Shown here piece after piece: positions 40,112 to 48,758 of a DNA stretch of 51,996 nucleotides; the stretch's first letter is position 1, and each line of letters begins with the position of its first letter. The stretch is from positions 1 through 51,996 of the forward strand of contig NZ_JADEXD010000021.1 in NCBI RefSeq assembly GCF_015207285.1, written 5' to 3'. Source of the DNA: Tychonema sp. LEGE 07203 (GTDB lineage: Bacteria; Cyanobacteriota; Cyanobacteriia; Cyanobacteriales; Microcoleaceae). The position numbers and the translations under genes are program-made. The notes under the pieces were generated by a model. It ran no database searches. It saw only the letters and a program-made list of their open reading frames with translations, and was not told the origin of the DNA.

Positions 40112-42985
40112 ATGAAAAGATTGACATTTCCTAAAATTAGCAAAAATATACAGATCAAAAATCCCCGAAAAAATCTGCCTTTAATATTTTTTATATTATC
40201 TCTAGCATTTTTCTTGTTTAGTTTGTATAAAGGTTTATTTTTAAATTGGGCTTTATCAGCGCCGCCCCCCGGCAAAGAACAAACTAGCCAACAGCAAACT
40301 CTACAACCTTTCGAGCAGGTTGTCAAAGATGCCCAAAAGTTAGAGGGATTGTTTACTCTTTACCGCAATCAAGCAACTAATAAAGTTTATCTCGAAATTA
40401 CACCCCAACAACTCGACAAAAAGTTCCTGTGTTTCGTGACATTGGCCTCTGGTTTGGGGGAAGGCGGCATTTTTAGCGGATTGCCGATCGGCGATTTCTT
40501 GTTTCAACTGCGGCGAGTCCAAAATAACGTGCAGTTTGTCATACCCAATATCAATTTTCGCACCAGTCCGGGCGATCCGCAAGCGGGTTCGGTGGAAAGG
40601 GCATTTAGCGAGTCTATCCTCTATTCTTTGCCGCTCAAAAGCATTCATCCCCAAAGGCAAACTCTGCTGATCGACTTAGGTGATTTGCTGATGAGCGACA
40701 AGCGCGATTTACCGGGAATAAAAGCAATTTTACCGATGATTTTGGGCGCTTCTTACTCGATCGATGAAGACAAATCTTCTTTTAAAGATGTGAAAGCGTT
40801 TCCGCTGAATGTAGAAATTGCTACTATATACGGTTTTTCCAGCGATAATGACAGTGCGGTTAACTATTTACCTTCGGTTCCCGACAGTCGGGCTTTTAAC
40901 CTCCGCATTCACTACAGTTTCTCGGAAGTACCGATCAATAATGGCTACCGCCCCAGACTTGCAGACGAGCGAGTCGGCTATTTTCTCACAGCATATAAAG
41001 ATTTTTCTGACAAGAGCGGCCGGGAGCCTTTTGTGCGCTATATTAATCGCTGGCATTTGCAAAAGCAAATCCCAACCGCGCCGATGTCGCCTCCGGTAGC
41101 GCCGATCGTCTTTTGGATTGAAAACAATGTGCCTCTAGAATACCGAAACGCGATTCGCGACGGAATTTTGGAGTGGAACAAGGCTTTTGAAAAGGCTGGT
41201 TTTACAGAGGCAATTCAGGTAAAACAAATGCCGGACAATGCTAAATGGGACCCGGCTGATGTCCGTTACAATACTATTAGGTGGTCGAGTTCTTTTGAGT
41301 CGGATTTTGCAGGGATTGGGCCTTCTCGCACTAACCCGCTGACTGGGGAAATTTTGGATGCTGATATTTTGTTGGATGCTGATATTGTCCGGAAAATCAA
41401 ACAGGATTATCGGTCTTTGGTTGAACAAAATCGCTCGCTGGCGAGGAGTTTTCAAGGGCGAAATGGCTCTAATACGAATCCTTGTCAGTTCGGAATTTAT
41501 TCGCGTTATTTGAATGTTCTAGAAAATGGGGATTTGGGAAAAAGCAGCGGGGGAAATTCTCAAGGTGGAATTGCTGATGATTTGCCGACTTTGGTGGAAA
41601 GATATCAAGAGCAAAAACGAGCTCCTTTGGATCGCTTGATGTCGAGTTCGGATATGTGTTTTGGGTTGGAATCGAGCCGGCAATTTGCGATCGGGGCAAT
41701 GTCGATGGATCTGCTGGAAAATGCAGCGCCTAGCGGTACGGCGATTGACAGTTACGTGAATCAATACATCCAATTTTTGACGGCCCACGAAGTCGGCCAC
41801 ACTCTCGGTTTGAGGCACAATTTTCACGGCAGTACGATGCTGGAACCGGAGGAGTTGAACAATACTCAAGTAACTCGCACTAAGGGTTTAACTGCGTCGG
41901 TGATGGATTACCTGCCGGTTAATTTGGCACCGCCGGGAACTGTTCAGGGCGACTATTATCCAACGATTGTAGGGCCTTATGACGATTGGGCGATCGAGTA
42001 CGGTTACAAAGTTCTTGGGGGCCCCAACCCCAACAGCGATTTGCCAGCGCTGCAACAAATTGCCAGTCGCGCGGGGGAACCGCAATTAGCTTACACGCCG
42101 GATGAGGATATTGTTGATAATCTCGATCCGGCTGCTAATACTTTCGATCTCAGCGGTAATATGCTGACGTATTCGCAATGGCAAATGGATAATGCTAGGG
42201 CGATGTGGAAGCGTTTGTCCAAGCGAATTCCGGTTGGGGAAGAGGGTTATAACGAACTGCGGGTGATGTTTAATTCGGTGTTCGGATATTATACCAATCA
42301 GGTGATGAATGCTACTTTGTATGTGGGGGGACAGTCGTTTAATCGGATTCGCCCTGGAGATGCGAATGGGAAATTGCCGTTTGTGCCGATCGCACTTTCG
42401 CAGCAGCGAGAAGCTTTGGCTACATTAGATAAGTACGTTTTTGCCCCGGATGCGTTTAGTTTCGATCCGGATTTGCTGAATAAATTAGCACCTGCGCGCT
42501 GGCAGCATTGGGGAAGTCAGGCTTTGGTATTTCCTCTAGATTACCCGATCGGCGATCGAATTACTTTTTTGCAGCGGTTTGTATTGCGGCTTTTGCTGTC
42601 TCCGGTGCGCTTGGCGAGGCTGCGGGATGCCGAGTTAAAATCAGCACCGGAAACTGTTTTGAGGTTGCCGGAATTGTTCGATACTTTGTTTCATGATATT
42701 TGGAAAGAGGTTTTGCAGCCGTCCAAGAAGATGCAAATTTCAACTTTTCGGCGTTCTTTGCAGCGGGAACATTTGGCAATTTTGATGGGAATGGTGCTGC
42801 GAAAAACCAGTGCTCCTGAAGATGCGCGGACTCTGGCTTGGTACGAGTTGCGGCAGTTGCGGGAGGGTTTGAGCAAGAGTATTCGGAATTTGGATCGGAA
42901 TGCGGATGCTTATACGCGGGCTCATTTGGAGGAAACGCGCGATCGAATTTCTAAGGTTTTGAATTCGCAGATTCAGTCGAATTAA
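40112..42985 (+). CDS. Membrane-anchored zinc metalloprotease (metzincin-like, DUF5117/DUF4953 type)
   Basis: A 957-residue protein with a basic N-terminus and one hydrophobic helix (about 22-44), then a large extracytoplasmic part. The zinc site H559EVGHTLGLRH569 matches HExxHxxGxxH, and SVMDYLP about 40 residues later resembles a Met-turn. The N-terminal region (QKLEGLFTLYRNQATNKVYLEI and following) matches the DUF5117-type domain that precedes such proteases in bacteria. The region after the zinc site matches the DUF4953-like part. The substrate is unknown; proteins of this kind are thought to act on envelope or extracellular proteins. Its 3' end overlaps, on the opposite strand, the remnant of a toxin gene. 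Confidence 0.85.
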   Translation: MKRLTFPKISKNIQIKNPRKNLPLIFFILSLAFFLFSLYKGLFLNWALSAPPPGKEQTSQQQTLQPFEQVVKDAQKLEGLFTLYRNQATNKVYLEITPQQLDKKFLCFVTLASGLGEGGIFSGLPIGDFLFQLRRVQNNVQFVIPNINFRTSPGDPQAGSVERAFSESILYSLPLKSIHPQRQTLLIDLGDLLMSDKRDLPGIKAILPMILGASYSIDEDKSSFKDVKAFPLNVEIATIYGFSSDNDSAVNYLPSVPDSRAFNLRIHYSFSEVPINNGYRPRLADERVGYFLTAYKDFSDKSGREPFVRYINRWHLQKQIPTAPMSPPVAPIVFWIENNVPLEYRNAIRDGILEWNKAFEKAGFTEAIQVKQMPDNAKWDPADVRYNTIRWSSSFESDFAGIGPSRTNPLTGEILDADILLDADIVRKIKQDYRSLVEQNRSLARSFQGRNGSNTNPCQFGIYSRYLNVLENGDLGKSSGGNSQGGIADDLPTLVERYQEQKRAPLDRLMSSSDMCFGLESSRQFAIGAMSMDLLENAAPSGTAIDSYVNQYIQFLTAHEVGHTLGLRHNFHGSTMLEPEELNNTQVTRTKGLTASVMDYLPVNLAPPGTVQGDYYPTIVGPYDDWAIEYGYKVLGGPNPNSDLPALQQIASRAGEPQLAYTPDEDIVDNLDPAANTFDLSGNMLTYSQWQMDNARAMWKRLSKRIPVGEEGYNELRVMFNSVFGYYTNQVMNATLYVGGQSFNRIRPGDANGKLPFVPIALSQQREALATLDKYVFAPDAFSFDPDLLNKLAPARWQHWGSQALVFPLDYPIGDRITFLQRFVLRLLLSPVRLARLRDAELKSAPETVLRLPELFDTLFHDIWKEVLQPSKKMQISTFRRSLQREHLAILMGMVLRKTSAPEDARTLAWYELRQLREGLSKSIRNLDRNADAYTRAHLEETRDRISKVLNSQIQSN

Positions 42986-43067
42986 TTTGATAGATAGATT
43001 CTCGTCGCAGTAATCCTGTGACGATCGCCTGATTTAAGTCGGCATCAGCTTGATAGCGTACATTCAC
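42951..43067 (-). pseudogene. Truncated DUF5615-type (PIN-like) toxin remnant
   Basis: Downstream of the DUF433 gene, the minus strand reads NVRYQADADLNQAIVTGLLRRE from a GTG that overlaps the antitoxin stop (GTGA). This matches the N-terminus of DUF5615-type toxins as I remember them (RYQADADLN...). After about 23 residues the match stops; the frame runs into the 3' end of the convergent metalloprotease gene and ends after 38 codons. The catalytic part is missing, so the toxin should be inactive. The family match is from memory and should be checked. Confidence 0.6.
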
Positions 43068-43393
43068 GATCGCACCTGCTGTCTTGCTGCTTTAGCTGCC
43101 ATCAGTTTGTTGTACAAAGCCGGATCGCTGGTGTGTAGAGGTTGAGGCATGGCATCAAATGCGGCTTCTTCGGCGGCTAGGTAAGCGTCGATTTCAGCGC
43201 GGTTGGCTAGATAAAATGCGATCGCCCCATAAACTTGTTCCAGTGTCAGTAGCGGGAAAGACTGAACAATACTTTCGGGGGATAGTCCTTGTTGAAAAGC
43301 ATAGGCGATCGAGTCAAGAGAAATCCGAGTTCCTTCAACCCAATAGGCATCGTTCCGATATTCTATGTAAGTTTTAACTGCTACAACTGGCAT
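43064..43393 (-). CDS. DUF433 antitoxin-like protein (orphaned)
   Basis: A 109-residue protein with the DUF433 helix-turn-helix core: YRNDAYWVEGTRISLDSIAYAFQQGLSPESIVQSFPLLTLEQVYGAIAFYLANRAEIDAYL. Such proteins are typical antitoxins paired with PIN-like DUF5615 toxins, binding the toxin and repressing their own operon. Here the expected toxin gene survives only as a 38-codon stub overlapping the stop codon by GTGA. The antitoxin is apparently intact, with a normal C-terminal toxin-binding tail (DPALYNKLMAAKAARQQ). It may still neutralise or regulate related toxins elsewhere. Confidence 0.82.
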   Translation of the reverse strand: MPVVAVKTYIEYRNDAYWVEGTRISLDSIAYAFQQGLSPESIVQSFPLLTLEQVYGAIAFYLANRAEIDAYLAAEEAAFDAMPQPLHTSDPALYNKLMAAKAARQQVRS

Positions 43394-43602
43394 AATTTTT
43401 TTTAGACTCTAACTACTTCTTATTGTAGACGGAAGAACTCACAGGCAATTTAATTTTTTCTGGTGAGACGAGGGCAAAGATGGTCTAAGATAGCTTTTGC
43501 AGCCATTGATTTTAATGATAACTTGGTTGCTATGGGCGATCGCTGCTGGTTTTTAGTCCAAATTGGTGATGAAGTAATACAGTTCAGTTAAGGCTAAAAA
43601 TT

Positions 43603-43651
43603 AAAATTGTCTAGGTTGGCTTTCGTTCATCAACCCAACCTAGACAATTTT
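43603..43651 (-). terminator. Possible bidirectional terminator after the toxin-antitoxin operon
   Basis: Perfect 17-bp arms, AAAATTGTCTAGGTTGG and its complement, enclose a 15-nt loop; both strands read T-rich after the stem. On the minus strand it lies downstream of the DUF433/DUF5615 operon. It resembles a dispersed AGGTTGG palindrome (compare 4406-4442), so it may be a repeat that also terminates. The rest of the 43394-43781 gap has no convincing gene; a 27-codon frame on the minus strand from 43782 is noted only as a curiosity. Confidence 0.45.
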
Positions 43652-43781
43652 ATTTCGTTGTTAGGCATTCCGGGTATGGAATTACAAACGCTTCTGACTT
43701 ACCTGTAAGGAAGTTGATAGTAAGGGCAAATAGCATCTACTTGTATTTCATAATATATCATTAATTCTCCCTCCCAAGTCA

Positions 43782-43967
43782 TATAGAACCCATTTGATAT
43801 CTATTCTGCGTAAATCTCAGAAACCAGTTTCTCTCTATATTTCTCGTCACCCAACCAAAAACTCCAAGAAACCCGGTTTCTCGCCCGCGTAAATCTCAGA
43901 AACCAGTTTCTCTCTATATTTCTCGTCACCCAACCTAAAAACTCAAAGATGTCAAATGGGTTCTATA
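43782..43967. mobile_element. MITE-like element truncating the DUF5615 toxin gene
   Basis: A 186-bp element with 21-bp terminal inverted repeats: TATAGAACCCATTTGATAT at the left and its near-complement at 43947-43967. The TA at each end fits TA-targeting (IS630/mariner-like) insertion. Inside are two direct repeats of about 62 bp (43808-43869 and 43887-43949; period 79). The right end supplies the last ten codons and the stop of the toxin gene. Confidence 0.75.
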
Positions 43968-44195
43968 CTGAGAACCAGGAACCTCCAAAATCAAATCTGC
44001 ATTCCCGTTATGACGAATGAGTTCGCCGTAATCGCGATCGAACGTCAAAATCACCCGTTGCTCATCCGCCGCACGAGCCAAAACCTCGGAATCCTCAATT
44101 CCTGGAGAATCCTCTACTGAAGCGACTTCCAGATCCGCTTGTCGTAGCAGTCGCACACTCTGTAGTGGAAAGTTTTCATTTACCAGAAACCGCAT
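43935..44195 (-). pseudogene. DUF5615 PIN-like toxin, 3' end replaced by a mobile element
   Basis: The first 76 residues match a DUF5615 toxin: MRFLVNENFP, VEDSPGIEDSEVLARAADEQRVILTFDRDYGELI, with the acidic residues expected of a PIN-like RNase (Asp29, Glu34, Asp53, Asp55). The tail after Gln76, YRTHLTSLSF, is encoded by the inverted repeat of the MITE at 43782-43967. Removing that element on paper gives an alternative 11-residue tail. Family members as I recall them are about 110-120 residues, so the gene may have been damaged even before the insertion. It forms an operon with the DUF433 gene upstream, from which it is separated by another inserted element. RNase activity is doubtful. Confidence 0.75.
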
Positions 44196-44215
44196 TAACT
44201 TGGCTCAGCAAAGAG

Positions 44216-44319
44216 TAAGCTGTCGGACATTTAAATTGTATGTTTAGGGCGGGCTCTCGTGCCCACCCCACAATAGTTTTATTGTTTTTTGACATACAGT
44301 TTAAATGTAGAACAGCTTA
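44216..44319. mobile_element. MITE-like element between antitoxin and toxin
   Basis: A 104-bp element with 28-bp terminal inverted repeats matching at 24 positions: TAAGCTGTCGGACATTTAAA at the left and the corresponding complement ending at 44319. TA at both ends suggests a duplicated TA target. On the minus strand it changes the antitoxin C-terminus and adds most of the spacer before the toxin. Removing it with one TA restores a stop/start overlap (TAATG) between the two genes. Confidence 0.8.
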
Positions 44320-44542
44320 AAGGCGTGTAAAATACATCTTCTTTGAGGCATTCCGCCACAAAAGCAAACACTGCTTGGATAGATTCAGGATTAAGCGTTG
44401 GGTAGTTTTCTAGAACTTGTTGCTGAGTCCAACCTTCTGAAAATAGCCCTAGAATAAACTCCACTGATATTCGCGTTCCCTTAATTACAGGCTTACCAAG
44501 CATAATTTTAGGATTTGAATGAATGTATGCTTTCCAGTTCAT
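44279..44542 (-). CDS. DUF433 antitoxin-like protein with altered C-terminus
   Basis: Residues 1-73 are a standard DUF433 antitoxin: NPKIMLGKPVIKGTRISVEFILGLF, GWTQQQVLENYPTLNPESIQAVFAFVAECLKED. The usual partner is the DUF5615 toxin that follows on the same strand. The final residues (SCSTFKLYVKKQ) come from the MITE at 44216-44319. Without the element the frame would end PLLFAEPS, with its TAA overlapping the toxin ATG. The DNA-binding part is intact, so self-repression may persist. Because the tail of such antitoxins often contacts the toxin, binding could be affected (inferred). Confidence 0.82.
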   Translation of the reverse strand: MNWKAYIHSNPKIMLGKPVIKGTRISVEFILGLFSEGWTQQQVLENYPTLNPESIQAVFAFVAECLKEDVFYTPLSCSTFKLYVKKQ

Positions 44543-44640
44543 AGCCAGTTCGCCTCTATGGAATTTTTATTAGCTTTTTTTTAACCGCAGATTAACGCAG
44601 ATTGAGGCAGATATGAGAATGGCGATCGCTATTTTACCAT

Positions 44641-44664
44641 AAACAAAACCCGCAAGATGCGGGC
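44641..44664 (-). terminator. Rho-independent terminator of ctaB
   Basis: Read on the minus strand, CCCGCA-TCT-TGCGGG is followed by TTTTGTTT. It lies about 135 bp past the ctaB stop, beyond an inverted-repeat element. Its short 3-nt loop and T-tract fit an intrinsic terminator. Confidence 0.6.
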
Positions 44665-44696
44665 TTCATTTTAATAATTGCAATTTAACTCACTAC

Positions 44697-44797
44697 TAGG
44701 ACTTAGGCAGAAACCGGGTTTTTTAACGAAATAGTGCATTTGAGACTTTAATACTGGTGAAAAACCCGGTTTCTTTGGTATTTATGCGTAAGTCCTA
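44697..44797. repeat. 101-bp inverted-repeat element at the ctaB stop
   Basis: The ends are TAGGACTTA and TAAGTCCTA. Inside, CAGAAACCGGGTTTTTT and AAAAAACCCGGTTTC-type arms pair. It ends 1 bp before the ctaB stop codon, so it forms the 3' untranslated region of ctaB. Similar AGGACTT...ACCGGGTT fragments occur near 14815-14895 and 17110-17200. Confidence 0.65.
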
Positions 44798-44798
44798 A

Positions 44799-45776
44799 CT
44801 ACATCACAACTGCACTAATCAAAGTTTGCACATTTTGCACAACAGCAGCAGTAAAATTGTGAGTCGCGGGCAAACTATCAACCACGATGCCGGCACACAA
44901 TAGCATCAGGTACAGAATAGAGTATTTGAAGAGCGATCGCGCAACAATCTTATCCTCTGGAGTCTGCAACAGCAACCAAGCCTTTTGAGCAAAAATAGCA
45001 CCGAGGAAAATCGCAGTACCCGCATACACCGGGCCCGCTAAATTCAGCGGATAGACTAGCAGCAAAGTTGCAGGAAGCATCAATAAAGTGTAAATCCAAA
45101 TTTGGCGGGCTGTCTCTTCGTCGCCTTCAATTACCGGCAGCATCGGTACCCCTACTCCCTCGTATTCGTCGCGAATCATCATTGCTAAAGCCCAAAAATG
45201 CGGCGGTGTCCACAGGAATATAATCCCAAATAGCAGCCACGCACCCCAACTTAAATCTCCCGTCACCGCAGCCCACCCAACTAAGGGAGGAATCGCCCCT
45301 GCAGCACCGCCGATGACGATGTTTTGGACGCTGTGGCGCTTCAGCCAGTGGGTGTAAATTAGGACGTAGAAGACTATGCCGGACATCGCTAGCAAAGCGG
45401 CTAATAAGTTGGCGACAACTGTTAGCAATGTAAAGGATATTGTCGCTAGGACGATCGCAAATATCAAAGCATCCCGCTTCTTGACACGCCCAGAAGGAAT
45501 CGGCCGCCACCGGGTGCGCTCCATGATATAGTCGATGTCGCTGTCGTAGATGCAATTAATCGTATTCGCCGACGCGGAAGCCAAAGCGCCTCCGGTAATA
45601 GTTGATACCAGCAAGAGCGGGTCTACTTCTCCCTTCGCAGCCATCCACATTCCTGCTGATGTGGTAATTAACAGCAACAATATAATTCTCGGTTTTGTGA
45701 GTTGGTAGTAACTTTTCGCGACTTGCGAAAAGTTTTCGTGGAGGCGGGGACTATTGTTTGTAAGAACTTCTTGCAT
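44799..45776 (-). CDS. ctaB: Protoheme IX farnesyltransferase (heme O synthase)
   Basis: An integral membrane prenyltransferase that adds a farnesyl group to heme B to form heme O, the precursor of heme A for cytochrome c oxidase. The family's first Asp-rich motif is seen as [19 protein letters not shown] and the second as [16 protein letters not shown]. The [18 protein letters not shown] entry and TPPHFWALA are typical. About nine helices and 325 residues are normal. The ATG at 45776 (MQEVLTNNS) is accepted. It lies downstream of ctaA on the same strand, separated by 175 bp of repeats. Confidence 0.95.
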   Translation of the reverse strand: MQEVLTNNSPRLHENFSQVAKSYYQLTKPRIILLLLITTSAGMWMAAKGEVDPLLLVSTITGGALASASANTINCIYDSDIDYIMERTRWRPIPSGRVKKRDALIFAIVLATISFTLLTVVANLLAALLAMSGIVFYVLIYTHWLKRHSVQNIVIGGAAGAIPPLVGWAAVTGDLSWGAWLLFGIIFLWTPPHFWALAMMIRDEYEGVGVPMLPVIEGDEETARQIWIYTLLMLPATLLLVYPLNLAGPVYAGTAIFLGAIFAQKAWLLLQTPEDKIVARSLFKYSILYLMLLCAGIVVDSLPATHNFTAAVVQNVQTLISAVVM

Positions 45777-45785
45777 TGTGATTAA

Positions 45786-45813
45786 TTGTTAGTTGTTAGT
45801 TGTCGGTTGTCAT
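45786..45813. repeat. TTGTTAG heptamer tandem repeat in the ctaB leader
   Basis: Four heptamers (TTGTTAG twice, then TTGTCGG and TTGTCAT) lie directly upstream of the ctaB start codon. They belong to the STRR type seen at three other places. Confidence 0.7.
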
Positions 45814-45860
45814 TGGTTCCTAGGGGCGGGTTTTACGCGAGATATTTGCTGTAGGTAAAA

Positions 45861-45950
45861 CGATTAATCAACCCGCCCATCTTAGTCCGCTTGGAGTGGA
45901 CTTTGTTTGTGTAGTAGCGGTTTCAACCGCCGATTAATCAACCCGCCCAT
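45861..45950. repeat. Direct repeat pair between ctaA and ctaB
   Basis: A 20-bp sequence (CGATTAATCAACCCGCCCAT) occurs at 45861-45880 and 45931-45950, the second copy ending 1 bp before the ctaA stop codon. The intervening DNA holds the small palindromes AGTCCGCTTGGAGTGGACT and GCGGTTTCAACCGC. GGCGGGTT at about 45826 gives an inverted match to AACCCGCC. Confidence 0.75.
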
Positions 45951-45951
45951 T

Positions 45952-46866
45952 TCAAGCTGATAAAACCCGATCGCGCCACGCTAAAATGCTAAAAGCTACC
46001 AAGGTTCCCAGCAATGCTGCACCGACTGCTTGGTGGGCAACTGTCAGCGGTTCTACTTGAAGGTGCAGCCGGAAAGTTGCCAATCCCAAAACTAATTGAG
46101 CAATCAGACAAACACTCGCCCAATTTCCTAATTTTCGCAAGTTTGAATTCAGTGCTGGTTGTCGCCAAGCCATGACTGTTACTGCTAAAGTTGCTGCAGT
46201 AGCGGGTACGATGCCGGCGATGTGGCTGTTCATTACCGAACACAATTCTGACGAGCCCAAACATTGATGCAGCGCCCATCTGGAGCCGACTAACGCTCCT
46301 AGCAGGCTTTGCAGGTAAACTAACAGTGCCGCGATCGAACTCACCCATGCTAATTTGCCTGTATTGCCTGTAGCTTCGTAGGGTGTCAGCATAAAACCGA
46401 TCGCCAGCAGGGCGCAAAAAAACAGTAAAGCGGTTCCCAAATGAGCGGTAACGATGTCAAATCTCAGCAGTTGGGTTACAGTCAAGCCGCCCAATACGCC
46501 TTGAAAAACTATTAGAAATACTGCCCCAGCACTGGCAAACGGCAGCCATGAAGGCAGGCGGCTGCGGTAAAACACGGAGAGTCCTAAAAGGGCGATCGCG
46601 CTTAAGCCAATTGCTGCTGCGTCCAATCGGTGAAACCACTCTAGAAATACCTGCAAATTCATCTGTGCTGCGGGTATTAATTGACCGTAGCACAGCGGCC
46701 AGTCCGGGCAAGCGAGCCCCGCATTCATCACGCGCGTGGCGCTGCCTACAGCCATCAACAGCCAGGTTGCTACCGCCATTTTCCACACTAGGCCGCGAAT
46801 CACATCTTTTGGCTGCCGCTGGACTTCTGCTGCTGCGTTTAGCTTATTTAAAACTGAATTTGCCAT
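45952..46866 (-). CDS. ctaA: Heme A synthase (CtaA/Cox15)
   Basis: A membrane protein that oxidises the C8 methyl of heme O to a formyl group, giving heme A. It has eight helices in two homologous four-helix halves. Heme-ligand histidines are visible in VFLEWFHRLDAA, IVTAHLGTALLFF, MNSHIAGIVPA and VAHQAVGAALLG. A Cys pair near ALHQCLGSSELCSV and the NAGLACPDWPLCYGQ motif (periplasmic loop) are conserved. The 304-residue length is standard. An AAGG site lies about 9 nt before the ATG. Together with ctaB it supplies heme A for terminal oxidase; no coxBAC genes are present in the window. Confidence 0.94.
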   Translation of the reverse strand: MANSVLNKLNAAAEVQRQPKDVIRGLVWKMAVATWLLMAVGSATRVMNAGLACPDWPLCYGQLIPAAQMNLQVFLEWFHRLDAAAIGLSAIALLGLSVFYRSRLPSWLPFASAGAVFLIVFQGVLGGLTVTQLLRFDIVTAHLGTALLFFCALLAIGFMLTPYEATGNTGKLAWVSSIAALLVYLQSLLGALVGSRWALHQCLGSSELCSVMNSHIAGIVPATAATLAVTVMAWRQPALNSNLRKLGNWASVCLIAQLVLGLATFRLHLQVEPLTVAHQAVGAALLGTLVAFSILAWRDRVLSA

Positions 46867-47324
46867 GAAATTTACCTTAGCCTTTGCTATCGATCGAGCT
46901 TAATTAAATATTGCGGTTTTGTTTGGGCTGAGCTTAGCCGAGCTTAACACTTTTTTTCTCTGACAAGTTGTCATACTTCCTACCTTAGCGACTCTTTTAT
47001 CCAATTAGTTTGTCTTTAGATATTTTTCAACTTTCCTGTTTATATTACAAAAAATTGCAGGATTTTTGCTAAACTTCAAAAAACTTTAATCTTTTACCTC
47101 GCTCCTCGATCGCTGACAACTCCCCCCCTGCCTGAGTTTTGCAGAAAAATAAAGATATAATTAAGAAAAACACAAGATGAAACAATTGTGATAGAACCAG
47201 TGGAAAAGTGTTGGCAAAAGACTAAATAGCATAAAAAATTATAAAATATCAGTTGTATCCTGCTTTCTGCCTTCTTGTTGAGCGTTTGAATAATCTAAAA
47301 CCAAAAATATAACACTGTGCAGCC
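46867..47324. promoter_or_regulatory. Divergent control region of ctaA and the binding-protein gene
   Basis: This AT-rich region of 458 bp must contain promoters for both divergent genes. GAGCTTAGCCGAGCTTAA near 46930 holds a short repeat. No promoter box or regulator site stands out, and no gene or RNA is recognised. Confidence 0.4.
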
Positions 47325-48758
47325 ATGTCCCAAAAAAACGAAACCGCTGTTCTGGTATTATCGCTCCTAATTACGATCGGGCTAGCCGGCACAGGTATTT
47401 GGTGGCTGACAAGCCGCGGCGGCATAAATCTCGGAGGTTCATCACCCCAAAATCCGACAGTTTCCAAGTCCCAGACGGGCAATTCCCCGCAGTCAGAGCA
47501 AGCAATTGGGCAGCGTCTGAGTGCCGGACAAAAACTGTTGATTTCCGATCGAGCAACCACAACCAAACAAGCAGCAATACAGGCTTACGCATCTGGAAAC
47601 TATAACGCAGCTATTTCCGATTTACAAGCTTCGCTCAAAACCAATCGCAACGATCCCGAAGCACTAATTTACCTCAACAACGCCCGCACCGGCGATCGAA
47701 AATCCTACACAATTGCCGCAGCGGTTCCCATTGGTACGGATATCAATGCCGCTCAAGAAATTCTGCGGGGTGTCGCTCAAGCTCAAAATGAAATCAACGA
47801 AAGCGGCGGCATTAACGGTACTCCATTAAAAGTGCTAATTGCTAACGACGACAACAACCCAGAAATTGCTTCGCAAATTGCCAGCGCTTTGGCAAATAAC
47901 TCGGAAATTTTAGGAGTAATCGGACATTTTGGTTCCGACACCACCCTAGCAGCCAGCAAGATTTACCAGCAAAATCAATTAGTAGCAATTTCTCCGACAA
48001 GCACGTCAGTCCAGCTTTCAGGAATTGGCAGCGATATATTTCGGACAGTACCGAGCGATAGGTTTGCAGCTAATGCTCTTTCCCGCTATATGCTGACCAA
48101 ATTGCAAAAGCAAAAAGCGGTGATATTTTTTAATTCTGCTAGCAGTTACAGCAAATCTTTAAAAGATGAATTCACGACGGCAGTTTACGGAGATGGCGGA
48201 CAAATAGTATCGGAATTTGACTTGGCTAAGGGCAATTTTAATGCTGCCGAGAGTGTTAAAAGCGCGATCGCCCAAGGAGCAGAAGCGATCGTATTAGCAG
48301 CCGATACAGCCACGTTAGACAAAGCTTTGCAAGTAGTGCAAGTAAACGCCCAACGCCTGCCATTACTAGCAGGAGACAGCGTTTATACTGCTAAAACACT
48401 GCAAGTCGGCGGCGCAGCAGCCACAGGTATGGTGCTGGCTGTTCCTTGGCACATTCTCGCAGATCCGCAGTCAAACTTTCCTCAAACATCCAAACAACTT
48501 TGGGATGCAGAAGTGAGCTGGCGCACGGCTTTAGCCTACGATGCGACAAAAGCATTAATTGTCGGTTTAGAGCGCGATCCGACTCGTACCGGGATTCAAA
48601 AAGCCTTATCAGCGCCAGATTTTTCGGCAACAGGAGCATCGGGCCAGATTCGATTTTTACCTTCGGGCGATCGCAATCGAGCAGTTCAGTTAGTAACAGT
48701 TAAACCCGGAACTCGCAGCAGTTACGGTTACGATTTTGTGCCGCTACCCGCTTTGTAA
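47325..48758 (+). CDS. Membrane-anchored periplasmic ligand-binding protein (LivK-like, Peripla_BP_6)
   Basis: The N-terminus has a single anchor helix (about 8-30: VLVLSLLITIGLAGTGIWW). A Ser/Gln-rich linker and a short TPR-like pair (AAIQAYASGNYNAAISDLQASLKTNRNDPEALIYLNNA, about 85-122) follow. The remainder, from KSYTIAAAVPIGTDINAAQEILRG, is a two-lobe branched-chain-amino-acid-type binding fold with GVIGHFGSDTTLAASKIYQQNQLVAISPTST. In this family the fold binds amino acids, urea or other small ligands. No ABC permease or ATPase genes lie nearby, and the helix-anchored, TPR-bearing design differs from ordinary transport-binding proteins, so it may act as a sensor. The ligand is unknown. 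Confidence 0.8.
   Translation: MSQKNETAVLVLSLLITIGLAGTGIWWLTSRGGINLGGSSPQNPTVSKSQTGNSPQSEQAIGQRLSAGQKLLISDRATTTKQAAIQAYASGNYNAAISDLQASLKTNRNDPEALIYLNNARTGDRKSYTIAAAVPIGTDINAAQEILRGVAQAQNEINESGGINGTPLKVLIANDDNNPEIASQIASALANNSEILGVIGHFGSDTTLAASKIYQQNQLVAISPTSTSVQLSGIGSDIFRTVPSDRFAANALSRYMLTKLQKQKAVIFFNSASSYSKSLKDEFTTAVYGDGGQIVSEFDLAKGNFNAAESVKSAIAQGAEAIVLAADTATLDKALQVVQVNAQRLPLLAGDSVYTAKTLQVGGAAATGMVLAVPWHILADPQSNFPQTSKQLWDAEVSWRTALAYDATKALIVGLERDPTRTGIQKALSAPDFSATGASGQIRFLPSGDRNRAVQLVTVKPGTRSSYGYDFVPLPAL

Noticed and set aside
43700-43782. 27-codon minus-strand frame beginning MTWEGELMIYY
   Set aside because: Too short and without context; it starts at the edge of the MITE and could be chance or part of the old toxin-gene flank.
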